Source of the DNA: Bubalus kerabau
Lineage: Eukaryota; Chordata; Mammalia; Artiodactyla; Bovidae
Direction: 5' to 3'
Assembly: GCF_029407905.1 (NCBI RefSeq)
Contig: NC_073633.1
Location: 28,844,501-28,908,500, forward strand
DNA: 64,000 bases
Numbering within the stretch: position 1 is the stretch's first letter; each line of letters begins with the position of its first letter. The position numbers and the translations under genes are program-made. The notes under the pieces were generated by a model. The model made no database searches and was not told the origin of the DNA. It saw nothing but the letters and a program-made list of their open reading frames with translations. Shown here in pieces: positions 23,584 through 35,258 of the stretch.

Positions 23584-24756
23584 TTTCTCTCGAGGTCTGA
23601 GTCGGAGGCAGAGGACCTAAGGCAGAGAGTATTTAAATAGTTTGTTCATCATTTTCATTCATGAAAAATTACACTACTTCTCAAAATTATGCTATCTTTG
23701 ATACACTAATATTAGATATTATAAAACCAACACTAATGATGCTTTCTGTTGAAGAGTCAAAACTTAGAAGATATGACTGTTAATCTTTATACTATAGATA
23801 ATAGCTCTAAGTACAAATAGAGTTTCAGAAAAGATATGATATTCCTGTTTTTCTATATTGAAACTCTCAGAAAACATGATTGTGTTAATATGGAGATCCA
23901 TGGTAGAATTATATTTGTGGCAGGTTTAGGCTAAAGACAAGAAAACAGCTTTTTTTGTCGATGGAGAAAGCCAATGAATCTCAAAGAAAAGCTCAACTTT
24001 TTTATTATATTCTGTCTAATCCTATTCTATTTGTGCTAATAATATAAATAAAAGGCTGTACCTTCCAGAATGACTTTGTGAGTTGATTTATAGATACTAT
24101 CCCCCAACAAAACAGTTAAAACAGATAAAAATTATTTTTAAGAATCTAAAGCCTTTGGACATAGTCTTTAGGTTATACAGAATATAAAAGGGTAATAGAG
24201 ACACATTTATTCATAAAATCTACTAAATCTCCATGATAGCAGAAAGAATCTGTGGCAATTGTACCATGACCCACTCCCCATCCTCAGCTCAACATGATGG
24301 AAATTCTACTCAAGGTGGATACAACCAAGAACACAAGGCTCCTTCTCTCTCCAGCTGGCAGTATAGGGTTATCATATCTCTTACAGAGGGGCTGGCTGCT
24401 GTCCTTTCTTACCTCCCCCAGGTCTGTGTTACAGAAACTGTATTACAAACAAGAAAAGCTGATAGGTCTACGGCCACTTTTCACCTCACTTATAGCACAG
24501 GGGTTCTACGTCAGGCATGGTAGGCTGAGAATACTGGGTCCTCTTGCTCTCATCCCAGCTCATAGAGTGGTGATTTCATGCTGGCAAAGGCAAGCCAAGC
24601 AGACAAGAGGCTACTGCTCCCTTGCATCACGCTTCTCATAACACAGGGATGTCACTCGGAGACAAGCAGCCAACTGTCCCTTATTACAGGTCCAGAGCAG
24701 TGGCTCAGGATTTGTGTCCAGGGAGAGAAGCAGTTGTAAAAACACAGGTCTCCCTT
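23584..24756. other. Unassigned sequence, no gene supported
   Basis: Two overlapping open frames (24233-24523 and 24294-24641) have no recognisable domain. The more GC-rich stretch 24230-24750 may be an old LTR or other repeat that I cannot name. Confidence 0.35.
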
Positions 24757-24962
24757 TGAGACTTCCCTGGTGGCTCAGATGGTAAAACATCTGCCTACAA
24801 TGTTGGAGACCCGGGTTCAATCCCTGGGTGGGGAAGATCTCCTGGAGAAGGAAATGTCAACCCACTCCAGTATTCTTGCCTGGAAAATCCCATGGATGGA
24901 GGAGCCTGGCAGGCTACAGTCCATGGGATTGCAAAGTTGAACACGACTGAGCAACTTCAGTT
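24757..24962 (+). repeat. Bov-tA SINE
   Basis: Nearly consensus ruminant SINE: GACTTCCCTGGTGGCTCAG, AGACCCGGGTTCAATCCC, and the terminal GAACACGACTGAGCAACTTC. Confidence 0.9.
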
Positions 24963-25560
24963 TTAATCTCTTTGAGAAGACTTTAATTGAAACCATCATT
25001 GGGAAGCCCAAGTTTAAGGGTGTGTTGAAAACAATGGAGATTTTTATGGTAGACAATTAAGAGGAGGCTGGCAACTCAATGAGAGCAGCAAGTTAATTCA
25101 TAGACAACTACTTAAAATCTTAAGAGAAAGTACAGGAAAGGGGCTAGCAAGGAAAAGTCCTCTCTGATCAGAAGACTCCAAAGAAAAGTTTCAAAGACTG
25201 TCTGTGCAAACAGGCTTGATTTAATTAGATGAGACCTGGGAACAATTTATGCATTTATAACATTGTTGAAAAAAATCAGCCAGCAATTAATGGAGTCTAT
25301 TGCCTAGGTGTAAGACAAACAGAAGCAAATAGTTTAACATAGCAATTAGAGAAAGACTGTCAAAGAGCCTTGCTAAACCACTACCACATCAGGATGTCTA
25401 AGAATGTAGCCAAGACTATATCCTTTGAGGAACAACATCATAGGCTGCACAGTGTGGGGAAAAATGAACTTAACAGAAATAGTCAAGTCACTCGGCAAAT
25501 AAACAAGCAGACAACAGCAAGTGCCAGAGTGGTGGAAAATGGATATACAGAGTTGCTGTA
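24963..25560. other. Intergenic, no gene seen
   Basis: Non-coding sequence up to the target site of the young L1. Confidence 0.4.
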
Positions 25561-25576
25561 ATAAATGTGGTGGCCT

Positions 25577-28194
25577 CTGACAAAGATCCCACAAAAAAAA
25601 GAAAACTACAGGCCAATATCACTGATGAACATAGATGCAAAAATCCTTAACAAAATTCTAGCAATCAGAATCCAACAACACATTAAAAAGATCATACACC
25701 ATGACCAAGTGGGCTTTATCCCAGGGATGCAAGGATTCTTCAATATCCACAAATCAATCAATGTAATACACCACATTAACAAATTGAAAAATAAAAACCA
25801 TATGATTATCTCAATAGATGCAGAGAAAGCCTTTGACAAAATTCAACATCCATTTATGATAAAAACTCTCCAGAAAGCAGGAATAGAAGGAACATACCTC
25901 AACATAATCAAAGCTATATATGACAAACCCACAGCAAACATTATCCTCAATGGTGAAAAATTGAAAGCATTTCCTCTAAAGTCAGGAACAAGACAAGGGT
26001 GCCCACTTTCACCATTACTATTCAACATAGTTTTGGAAGTTTTGGCCACAGCAATCAGAGCAGAAAAAGAAATAAAAGGAATCCAAATTGGAAAAGAAGA
26101 AGTAAAGCTCTCACTGTTTGCATATGACATGATCCTCTACATAGAAAACCCTAAAGACTCCACCAGAAAATTACTAGAACTAATCAATGATTATAGTAAA
26201 GTTGCAGGATATAAAATCAACACCCAGAAATCCCTTGCATTCCTATACACTAATAATGAGAAAACAGAAAGAGAAATTAAGGAAACAATTCCATTCACCA
26301 TTGCAACAGAAAGAATAAAATACTTAGGAATATATCTACCTAAAGAAACTAAAGACCTATATATAGAAAACTATAAAACACTGGTGAAAGAAATCAAAGA
26401 GGACACTAACAGATGGAGAAATATACCATGTTCATGGATTGGAAGAATCAATATAGTGAAAAGGAGTATACTACCCAAAGCAATCTATAGATTCAGTGCA
26501 ATCCCCATCAAGCTACCAACAGCATTCTTCACAGAGCTAGAACAAATAATTTCACAATTTGTATGGAAAAACAAAAAACCTCGAATAGCCAAAGCGATCT
26601 TGAGAAAGAAGAATGGAACTGGAGGAATCAACCTACCTGACTTCAGGCTCTACTACAAAGCCACAGTTATCAAGACAGTATGGTACTGGCACAAAGACAG
26701 AAATATAGATCAATGGAACAAAATAGAAAGCCCAGAGATAAATCCACGCACATATGGACACCTTATCTTTGACAAAGGAGGCAAGAATATACAATGGATT
26801 AAAGACAATCTCTTTAACAAGTGGTGCTGGGAAATCTGGTCAACCACTTTTAGAAGAATGAAACTAGAACACTTTCTAACACCATACACAAAAATAAACT
26901 CAAAATGGATTAAAGATCTCAACGTAAGACCAGAAACTATAAAACTCCTAGAGGAGAACATAGGCAAAACACTCTCCGACATACATCACAGCAGGATCCT
27001 CTATGACCCACCTCCCAGAATATTGGAAATAAAAGCAAAAATAAACAAATGGGACCTAATTAACCTTAAAAGCTTCTGCACATCAAAGGAAACTATTAGC
27101 AAGGTGAAAAGACAGCCTTCAGAATGGGAGAAGATAATAGCAAAGGAAGCAACTGACAAACAACTAATCTCGAGAATATACAAGCAACTCCTACAGCTCA
27201 ACTCCAGAAAAATAAATGACCCAATCAAAAAATGGGCCAAAGAACTAAATAGACATTTTTCCAAAGAAGACATACAGATGGCTAACAAACACATGAAAAG
27301 ATGCTCAACATCACTCATTATCAGAGAAATGCAAATCAAAACCACTATGAGGTACCGTTTCACACCAGTCAGAATGTCTGCGATCCAAAAGTCTACAAGT
27401 AATAAATGCTGGAGAGGGTGTGGAGAAAAGGGAACCCTCTTACACTGTTGGTGGGAATGCAAACTAGTACAGCCACTATGGAGAACAGTGTGGAGATTCC
27501 TTAAAAAACTGGAACTAGAACTGCCTTATGATCCAGCAATCCCACTGCTGGGCATACACACTGAGGAAACCAGAAGGGAAAGAGACACATGTACCCCAAT
27601 GTTCATCGCAGCACTGTTCATAATAGCCAGGACATGGAAGCAACCTAGATGTCCATCAGCAGATGAATGGATAAGAAAGCTGTGGTACATATACACAATG
27701 GAGTATTACTCAGCTATTAAAAAGAATACATTTGAATCATTTCTAATGAGGTGGATGAAACTGGAGCCTATTATACAGAGTGAAGTAAGCCAGAAAGAAA
27801 AACACCAATACAGTATACTAACGCATATATATGGAATTTAGAAAGATGGTAACAATAACCTTGTGTACGAGACAGCAAAAGAGACACTGATGTATAGAAC
27901 AGTCTTATGGACTCTGTGGGAGAGGGAGAGGGTGGGAAGATATGGGAGAATGGCATTGAAACATGTAAAATATCATGTATGAAACGAGTTGTCAGTCCAG
28001 GTTCGATGCACGATACTGGATGCTTGGGGCTGATGCACTGGGATGACCCAGAGGGATGGAATGGGGAGGGAGGAGGGAGGAGGGTTCAGGATGGGGAACA
28101 CATGTATACCTGTGGCGGATTCATTTTGATATTTGGCAAAACTAATACAATTATGTAAAGTTTAAAAATAAAAGAAAAAAAAAAGAAAAAAAAA
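25577..28194 (+). mobile_element. Young L1 LINE, 5'-truncated, with 16-bp target-site duplication
   Basis: The sense L1 covers the C-terminal half of ORF2 plus the 3' UTR and an A-rich tail. The flanking direct repeat is ATAAATGTGGTGGCCT, at 25561-25576 and 28195-28210. The frame 25565-27841 is open for 758 residues. It includes the RT palm ([14 protein letters not shown]), [15 protein letters not shown], and FAYDM where active L1 has FADDM, so one catalytic aspartate is lost (Tyr codon at 26123-26125). It also includes the C-terminal Cys-rich motif ([15 protein letters not shown]). The first codons (Met-Trp-Trp-Pro) come from the duplicated target, not from L1. No endonuclease is present, so it is immobile. 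Confidence 0.95.
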
Positions 28195-28195
28195 A

Positions 28196-28300
28196 TAAAT
28201 GTGGTGGCCTGAATAAGGACTCCCAAAGTTATTCAAGTCCAAATTCCTGGAATCTAAAAATATGACTGTAAAAGAAACAGATCAATTTCTCGGCACATAC
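28196..28300 (+). repeat. MaLR-type LTR 5' part (probable)
   Basis: GTGGTGGCCTGAATAAGGAC, then CCCAAAG and CAAGTCC resemble the start of old mammalian MaLR (MST/MLT1) LTRs. Its own target site was used by the L1 at 25577. A probable 3' part lies at 30465-30725, with an old L1 in between. Confidence 0.45.
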
Positions 28301-28329
28301 AGTCTTCCAAGACTGAATGTGAAAGATAA

Positions 28330-29268
28330 AAAATTTGAACAGACGAATTACTAGTATTGAAGTTGAACCAGTAATCAAAAAACTCCTGAGAAACAGAAAT
28401 CCAGGGCCATATGCTTCAAAAAGAAATTCAACTCAATATTTAAATAAAAATCAGTACCCACACTTTACAAATTATTCATAAAAATCAAAGATGAGGAAAT
28501 GCTCTCAATCTCATTCACTGAGGCCTACAATATCCTGATACCAAAACCAGACAAAGATTCTACAAAAAAGAAAATTCAGGCCAATATTGCTGATGAATAT
28601 AGACACAAAAATTCTTAACAAAAGAGTAGCAAACAAAATTCAACAAAACATGAAAAGAATCATGCATCATGATCAAGAGAGATTTATTTCAGGTGTTCAA
28701 GGATGGTTCGCAATCCACAAATCAAGCAAGATGATATACCATGTTAACAGAATAAAGGATTAAAATTACATGACTAGGTCAATAGATGCAAACAAAGATG
28801 TTGACAAGATTTGACATTCATGATAAAAACTGTCAGAATATTTGGTATAAAGAGAGCATGACTCAAAATAATAAAGATAATTTGTTACAAATCTACAGCT
28901 GACTGAATCTTATTCTCTAAGATCAGTAACAAGACAAGGATGCAACTCTCACCATTTCTATTTAACATAGTACTGGAAGTCCTAGCCTCAGTAACCAGAC
29001 AGGAAAAAGAAATAATTGGCATCCAAGTTGTAAAGAAAGGTAAACTGTCTCTAATTACAGACAGCATGCTACTCCATGCAGAAAATTGTAAAGATGCTAA
29101 AAAACTAATAGAAATAATCAACAAAGTTAATCACAAGTTACAGGATACAAGGTTAATATACAGAAATCTGTTGCATTTCTATACACTAATAGTAGCTATC
29201 AGAAAGAGAATTTAAGAATACAATCCAATTTCTAGTTGAATCAAAAAGAATCAAAAGTATCTAGGAAT
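28330..29268 (+). repeat. Old L1 ORF2 fragment, sense
   Basis: Diverged L1 ORF2 with frameshifts. Recognisable parts are ATCAAAAAACTCCTGAGAAA, then RT pieces (translated [16 protein letters not shown] at 28940). It is interrupted by an antisense Bov-B at 29269 and resumes at about 30004-30085 (ACCAATGAGGTGAAAGACCT). Confidence 0.8.
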
Positions 29269-30003
29269 GAGATCAGATCACTCACTCAGTTGTGTCCGAC
29301 TCTTTGCAACCCAATGAATCACAGCACCCCAGGCATCCCTGTCCATCACCAACTCCCGGAGTTCACTCAGACTCACGTCCATTGAGTCAGCGATGCCGTC
29401 CAGCCGTCTCATCCTCTGTCATCCCCTTCTCCTCCTGTCCCCAATCCCTCCAAGCATCAGTCTTTTCCAATGAGTCAACTCTTCGCATGAGGTGGCCAAA
29501 GTATTGGAGTTTCAGCTTTAGCATCATTCCTTCCAAAGAAATCCCAGGGCTGATCTCCCTCAGAATGGACTGGGTGGATCTCCTTGCAGTCCAAGGGACT
29601 CTCAAGAGTCTTCTCCAACACCACAGTTCAAAAGCATCAATTCTTCGGTGCTCAGCCTTCTTCACAGTCCAACTCTCACATCCATATATGACCACAGGAA
29701 AAACCATAGCCTTGACTAGATGGACCTTTGTTGGCAAAGTAATGTCTCTGCTTTTGAATATGCTATCTAGGTTGGTCATAACTTTCCTTCCAAGGAGCAA
29801 GCGTCTTTTAATTTCATGGCTGCAGTTACCATCTGTAGTGATTTTGGAGCCCAGAAAAATAAAGTCTGACACTGTTTCCATTGTTTCCCCATCTATTTCC
29901 CATGAAGTGGTGGGATCAGGTGCTATGATCTTCGTTTTCTGAATGTTGAGCTTTAAGCCAACTTTTTCACTCTCCACTTTCACTTTCATCAAGAGGCTTT
30001 TGA
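29269..30003 (-). repeat. Bov-B LINE 3' part, antisense, inside an old L1
   Basis: The plus strand begins GATCAGATCACTCACTCAGT and carries the complement of the last ~730 bp of Bov-B. The minus-strand frame shows KAMVFPVVIYGCESWTVKKA. It interrupts an older L1 fragment, so it is younger than that L1. Confidence 0.9.
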
Positions 30004-30232
30004 GTAAATTTAACCAATGAGGTGAAAGACCTGCACTCTGAAAACTGTAAAACATTGATGAAAAGAATTTAAGATAATATAAATTGAAAAAGGAATCTGG
30101 GAGGGCTATAGTAAACAAGAGTCCACGGCTTTTCATTGGCTGAGTCCTTGCCAGGAAATAAGAGGCATCTTTCATCTTCTCTTTGCCCTCCACTATGTCC
30201 ACAGGTCATGAGAGCTTCCCCTGCCACCAACA

Positions 30233-30443
30233 CTTCCCTGGTGGCTCAGATGGTAAAGCATCTGCCTACAATGAGGGAGACCCAGGTTCTATCCCTGGGT
30301 CAGAAGGATCCCCTGGTGAAGGAAATGGCAACCCACTCCAGTATTCTTGCTTGGAAAATCCCATGGATGGAGGAGCCTGGTAGGCTACAGTCCATGGCAT
30401 CACAAAGAGTCAAACATGACTGAGCAATTTCACTTTCACTTTC
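30233..30443 (+). repeat. Bov-tA SINE
   Basis: ACTTCCCTGGTGGCTCAGAT head and a terminal ACTGAGCAATTTCACTTTC. It is absent from the matching right-unit sequence near 59765. Confidence 0.9.
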
Positions 30444-30464
30444 TGTTTAATAATTTTTTATACT

Positions 30465-30725
30465 TTATAGGACAGAGACGTAAAGATATTTGACTCCAAA
30501 AGAGGAAGGAGCTATGGGGATGGAAGCGAGAAGTTCTAGTGATTGAAGAAGGAGTCACAAATCAAAGAATTATTTGGCCTCCCAAAGGTAAAAAAGGCAA
30601 GGAAATGGATTATCCCTTAGATCTCAAGAAGGAATGAACTCTGTCAAGACCTTGACTATGGACAGTGAAATGGATTTAAGATTTCTTGCATCCAGAATAA
30701 TTTTCTTCTAAGTTACCAAGCTCAT
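30465..30725 (+). repeat. Old LTR-like remnant (MaLR type), left unit
   Basis: Contains AAGATATTTGACTCCAAAAG, an ATGAACTCTGTCAAGACCTT block and TTTCTTGCATCCAGAATAA, resembling the 3' part of MaLR LTRs. The right-unit counterpart is at 59815-60075. It predates the duplication. Confidence 0.45.
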
Positions 30726-31181
30726 ATTGAAATTTGAGTAAGGTTTATTGTTGATGTCCAGTTTGCTGCACTTGTAGGATGGGATGATGCAAGTGTCTGT
30801 TGGAACACATTCTGGTGAGGCAAATCTGAGCAGTCTTGAGTCATCTAACTAATCAGGATAACAGCTTTATTGGAGTTATTTTTTTTCTTTGAATTCTTTT
30901 CACTTTTTAACATTTTTCAGTTCAGTATATGATGGTTAAATATTTATTTTATTTTTGTCCTCTTATGAGCTATTCTGCTAGTTCCAAGTTAGAAGTCTCT
31001 AGTACAGAAGGAAATATAGATTGAGAAAAGAAGATAAAGACCAAAGTTCATAATCTGTAGGGTCAAAACGTGTCTGTGATTAAAACTGTACCAGTGTAGG
31101 TAAGAAATAATCTGCACTGTAAATGCCCTGTGGTGGCCTCACGGTGTGACTGTGGCTGGAGGAGGGGCTGAGCCCGCGGAG
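30726..31181. other. Downstream flank of left TRAV22
   Basis: Non-coding and homologous to 60076-60528. No gene is seen. Confidence 0.45.
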
Positions 31182-31220
31182 GGTTTGTGTAGAGGCTGCA
31201 GGTGCCTGGGGAGCACTGTG
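31182..31220 (-). promoter_or_regulatory. Recombination signal of left TRAV22 (23-bp spacer)
   Basis: Minus strand: heptamer CACAGTG (31214-31220), a 23-nt spacer (31191-31213), nonamer ACACAAACC (31182-31190). The consensus heptamer and a nonamer with one change suggest a usable signal. Confidence 0.92.
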
Positions 31221-31750
31221 TTGCACAGCACAGAAGTAAGTGCCTGAGTCTGTGGTCTGCGAAGAGGAAATGTGCAGTGAGCTGCGGCGTTCTGTAGGGA
31301 TTGTTGTGGCTTTTAATCTTCCATTCTGCTTTGTTCCTGAAGGAATGTAAAATAGGTGGATAAGGCGGCCCTTGGGGTTCTGAAGATACCACTGTACATT
31401 GCTCACAGAAGCAGAAAAATTACAAATCAGCACGTGGCTGGCTCCCTCCTGGAGACTCAGGGCTGGGGGACTCTGCTCCACATCCAGCCCTTGCACACCT
31501 AATGAGAAACAGAAACAGTCACAGTAGAAGGTCATTGTAACTCTGACAAAACCTTGAAAGTGACCCCCCACACACACAACTCCCATAGATGATGAGAAAG
31601 ATAGAAAGTCTGCAGGACTTGTCAGCTCCTCTCCCTCCCTTAACAATACAGCAGCTGCTCAATCCTTCAGATGCCCCTCTGGGGCAGCCCCAACTCACAG
31701 CAAACCTGGGCAAACAAAAGCCCCAGCACAGTGCCTGCTAGCCTCTTCAT
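31221..31750 (-). CDS. TRAV22: T-cell receptor alpha V segment, TRAV22 family, left copy
   Basis: This encodes a TCR alpha variable domain. The leader exon is 31699-31750 (MKRLAGTVLGLLFAQVC) with a consensus GTGAGT donor. The V exon is 31221-31498 after CTCATTAG, restoring Cys-Cys-Val-Gln-Gly-Leu at the join. The mature domain reads LDVEQSPPALSLQEGAS, with the first cysteine in LICNFS, tryptophan in VQWYLQNP, CDR2 region LFYIPSGTKQNGRL, and SSSQTTDSGTYFC with the second cysteine followed by AV. The match to human TRAV22 (VEQSPP, FYIPSGTKQNGRL, SSSQTTDSG) is strong. The open frame continues through the recombination signal, as normal for an unrearranged segment. Splice sites, cysteines and RSS are intact, so it is probably functional. 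Confidence 0.93.
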
Positions 31751-32064
31751 GATGCTTCCTTCTCTTACTGACACATTTTCAGTGTGAGAAACTTCACTAA
31801 ACCCGAAGGCGGGAGTGTCATAAGCTGTTGTGGAAATGTTCCTCCTCCTGCAGCCAGTCAGCTCACCCAACAAATCCTGCTCAAGCCCTCACTTTGTGAC
31901 AGGACGCCCCACCCTCCCACCTCAACCAATTCAGAATGAGCTGGCGAGGAGTGGAGGAGAGTGGGAAATAGAAAGGTAATTATTTTAGGACTTGAGGGGC
32001 ATTTTCTATGAACATTGCAAAGAAGGCAGACTCTGATTTGGAATTTGTGGAGGATTTTAGGGAA
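31751..32064. other. Upstream (promoter) flank of left TRAV22
   Basis: Highly similar to 61112-61420 upstream of the right copy. The conservation fits a shared promoter. I saw no unambiguous TATA box or CRE-type decamer. Confidence 0.45.
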
Positions 32065-32187
32065 GCTGCCGCTGCTGCTAAGTCACTTCAGTCATGTCCA
32101 ACTCTGTGTGACCCCATAGACAGCAGCCCACCAGGATCCACCATCCCTGGGATTCTCCAGGCAAGAACACTGGAGTAGGTTGCCATA
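32065..32187 (-). repeat. Bov-A2 type SINE fragment, antisense, left unit only
   Basis: Starts GCCGCTGCTGCTAAGTCACT and ends ACACTGGAGTAGGTTGCCAT. The matching place in the right unit (about 61425) lacks it. Confidence 0.85.
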
Positions 32188-32554
32188 ATTTTAGTCTCAG
32201 ATGGCATGGATGCAGAAGATTCTTGCATAATGAATTATTATTTCTCAGGAGTTCTCAGGATCCTTTTTTTTTTTTTTAGCATCTCCTGTGTACTCCCCTG
32301 TGATTCTGAAGGGTGCTCACGAATCAGCACAGTATTCATAGCAGTCTTGGCTGGAACACTTTGCAATATTAAGCAGTTTTATTTTAAAATTATATTTATT
32401 TATTCTAGACTGAACCTTCTTAAAGAGTTATATTGTTTTTAGTCTCTAGATGGGCATTGAAATTAGAATTGCAAATCGTTTTATTTTTATTAAAACATAT
32501 AATTTAAAAATAAGTTTCAAATAAAATTTCAGGTTTAAATACATCATTTTATTT

Positions 32555-32636
32555 ATTTTGTTATTTTTTTAATTAGAAGATATTGCTTTACATTGTTGTG
32601 TTAACTTCTGCCATACAACAATGCAAATTAGTCATG

Positions 32637-32677
<41 letters not shown>

Positions 32678-32860
32678 TCCCTCTTGAGACTTCCTCCCCT
32701 TTCCCATTCCAACCCTCTAGTTCCTCACAGAGCACCAGTATGGGCTCCATCTGTTATACCGCACCTTCCCACTAGTTATTTGTTTTACACTAAATACATC
32801 TTAATTGTTGATTATTGTTTTTTGTATTCTGCTTTTTACCTCTAGTAGGTTATTTTAAAA
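32555..32860 (-). repeat. Old L1 3'-end fragment with (TA)n, left unit
   Basis: GCTTTACATTGTTGTGTTAA, then CTAGTTCCTCACAGAGCACC. The counterpart is at 61925-62170. A (TA)n microsatellite at 32641-32676 is much longer here than in the right unit (about 62000-62010). Confidence 0.55.
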
Positions 32861-33127
32861 GAACTAAGTATTTTTTAAAACATATGAAAATCAAGTCTGT
32901 GTTTTTCTCAGAGTCTACGAATAATAATGGTTCCCTAATATGGATTTAGAGATAAAAGGGATAGAAAATGAGTACTTGTATATTTTCACTGAGGTAAAAC
33001 TGAAGTGATCTGCACACACTGGGATCAGATGAACAGTTTGAGGCTGTTGCAAATGTTAACTAAAGGAACTGTGAGAAATAGTGTAGAAAAATAATTATTA
33101 TTATCAGGCACACAGTAGATATTAGAG

Positions 33128-33403
33128 ATGGAGAAGGCAATGGCACCCCACTCCAGTACTCTTGCCTGGAAAATCTCATGGATGGAGGAGCCTGGTAGGC
33201 TGCAGTCTGTGGGGTTGCGAAGAGTTGGACACAACTGAGCAACTTGACTTTCAATTTTCACTTTCATGAATTGGCGAAGGAAATGGCAACACACTCCAGT
33301 GTTCTTGCCTGGAGAATCCCAGGGACGGGGTAGCCTGGTGGGCTGCCGTCTATGGGTCGCACAGAGTCAGACACAACTGAAGCGACTTAGCAGCAGCAGC
33401 AGC
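33128..33403 (+). repeat. Bov-A2 SINE with target-site duplication, left unit only
   Basis: Two-monomer SINE ending in (CAG)n, flanked by AGATATTAGAG at 33117-33127 and 33404-33414. The right unit shows the empty site at about 62457 (GTGGGTATTAGAGGAG), so it was inserted after the duplication. Confidence 0.93.
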
Positions 33404-33414
33404 AGATATTAGAG

Positions 33415-34283
33415 AAGTAGAATTAGAAGAAGGAAAAGAGGAGAGGGGCAATCAGAGTGGGTCACTTGGAACTTTGCCACAAAAATGTGTTTAACCTAGA
33501 ATGCCTGTTATAGGGGACCACTGGATAAACAAAGCCTTTTTTTCTTTCATATTCTATTGTATGGACATACAAGAAGAGATAAGGAAGTCCACTAGAGGTA
33601 GGAATAGTTGCACATCCACTTCAGGAAGTCCCTTTAGAGCCAGTGATGTGGCTGTCAGCCGGGTCACTGATTGGCCTGCAGTTCTTCCTGCAACATTAAT
33701 GCTAAATCAATGAGACCAGGACAGACCTATCTATAATGAGACAGTGTCTCTATTCAGATTTCAACCAGAATTGTGTTGGTTCTATAGAGGCAGGTGCATG
33801 GAATATAATGTTAGTGATTCCCTGTGAAGAGCATTCCCAACAGGAGAAGGTGGTGAAGAACATGAGACTATGCAGAAAGGAAGCTGAGAGCCTATTGTGG
33901 AAAATCTCCCCTGAGGAGCAGGAAGGAATGTGCCAGAGTGTGCTAAGTCCTATTACAGAGAAATCTGAGATTCAAAGATCCCTATTTAAGCAAATTATAG
34001 TGACTATCAGGATGAAATGCTTCCTTGACAATGACTGCTCCTGGTGTTGAGCCTGTTCAAATGTGCAACTCACCTAGCTGAGAGATACAGAAGCTCATAG
34101 GAGTGAAATGGAACTTTTGTTGGAAGTGACATTTCCAGTTTATGCAACCTCACCCCCTGGAGGACAGTTGGAACAAATCCCATCTTGAGGCTTTTATGCC
34201 GTATTTCCTCCCCATTCATACAAGGGTTGAATCTCTTCCCATTCTAATTTGATGAGTGTTTTCAGGGGTTTGCATATTAAGTT
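33415..34283. other. Conserved intergenic block upstream of left TRAV22
   Basis: Closely matches 62460-63330, including the CACCCCCTGGAGG motif at 34151-34163 (63188-63200 on the right). I see no leader/V exon pair, so I call no gene. Confidence 0.45.
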
Positions 34284-35258
34284 GTTGTTGTTCAGTCACT
34301 AAGTTGTGTCAGACTCTTTGAGGCCCCATGGACTGCAGCATGCCAGGCTTCCCTGTCCTTCACTATCTCCCAGAGTTTGTGCAAATTCATGTTCACTGAG
34401 TCAGTGAAACCATCCAACTATCTCATCCTCTGTCACCATCTTCTCCTGCCCTCGATCTATCCCAGCATTAGGATCTTTTCCTATGAGTTGGCTGTTCTCT
34501 TCACATGGCCAAAATTTATTGGAGCTTCAGCAGTAGTCTTCCAAAGAATATTGAGTTGATTTCCTTTAGAATTGATGGTTTTGATCTCCATGCTGTCCAA
34601 GGACTCTCAAGAGTCTTCTCCAGCATCACAACTCAAAAGCATCAATTTTTCAGTGCTCAGAATTTATGGTTAAACTCTCACATCTATACATGACTACTGG
34701 GAAAACCAAAGCTTTGACTATACAGATATTTGTCAGCAAAGTGATGTCCCTGCTTTTTAAGAGGCTGTTTAAGTTTGTAATAGCTTTTTTTCCAAGGAGC
34801 AAGCATCCTTTAATTTCATGGCTGCAGTCATCATGCAGTGATTTTGTGGACCTAGAATATAAAGTCTTCTGCTGTTTCCACTTTTCCCCCACATTTGCCA
34901 TGAAGTTATGGGACCGGATGTCATGATGTTAGTTCTTTGAAGTTTCAGTTTTAATCCAGCTTTTTCACTGTCCTCTTTCACCCTCATCAGGAGGTTCTTT
35001 AGTTCCTCTTGGCTTTCTACCATAAGTGTGGTGTCATCTGCATATATGAGCTTATTGATATTTCTCCCAGCAGTCTTGATTACAGCTTGTGATTCATCCA
35101 GCCCAGGGTTTTACATGAGGTACTGTGCATAGAGTTAAATAAGCAGGGTGACAATATACAGCCCTGACATACTCCTTTCCCAATTTTGAGCCAGTCTGTG
35201 CTTCCATGTCTCATTCCAACTGTTACTTCTTGACCCACATACAGGTTTCTCAGGAGAC
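34284..35258 (-). repeat. Bov-B LINE, antisense, shared by both units
   Basis: The 3' end is at about 34284 (GTTGTTGTTCAGTCACTAAG). It is degenerate, with many stops. The same insertion starts at about 63331 in the right unit, so it predates the duplication. Confidence 0.88.

Larger units (their letters stand above)
5753..35258. repeat. Segmental duplication, left unit (TRAV22-TRAV23-TRDV1)
   Basis: Intergenic and genic sequence here is repeated, in the same orientation and order, in the right unit starting near 42960. Anchors seen are: 5830-6470 with 43050-43700; 12361-13060 with 44840-46200; 14000-16150 with 46900-48600; 20850-22560 with 52620-54370; 30100-34300 with 59640-63345. TRDV1, TRAV23 and TRAV22 are present in each unit. 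The left boundary is uncertain because Bov-B sequence abuts it. The right boundary may extend past 35258, because the corresponding right-unit sequence leaves the window. Confidence 0.85.

Noticed and set aside
24233..24641. Two overlapping plus-strand ORFs of 96 and 115 residues
   Set aside because: No recognisable domain, no splice context and no counterpart frame. Probably an old repeat.
25565..27841. 758-residue open frame as a host gene
   Set aside because: It is L1 ORF2 sequence with 3' UTR, poly(A) tail and target-site duplication, and the start codon is in flanking DNA.
31080..31646. 188-residue single-exon protein
   Set aside because: The frame runs from the leader intron through the TRAV22 V exon, over the acceptor at one end and the recombination signal at the other. 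The real exons are 31699-31750 and 31221-31498.
34030..34200. Possible V-segment 3' relic (TGTGCCTCACAG on the minus strand of the right-unit counterpart near 63115)
   Set aside because: It is conserved in both units, but I found no framework residues, cysteine/tryptophan spacing, nonamer or leader exon.
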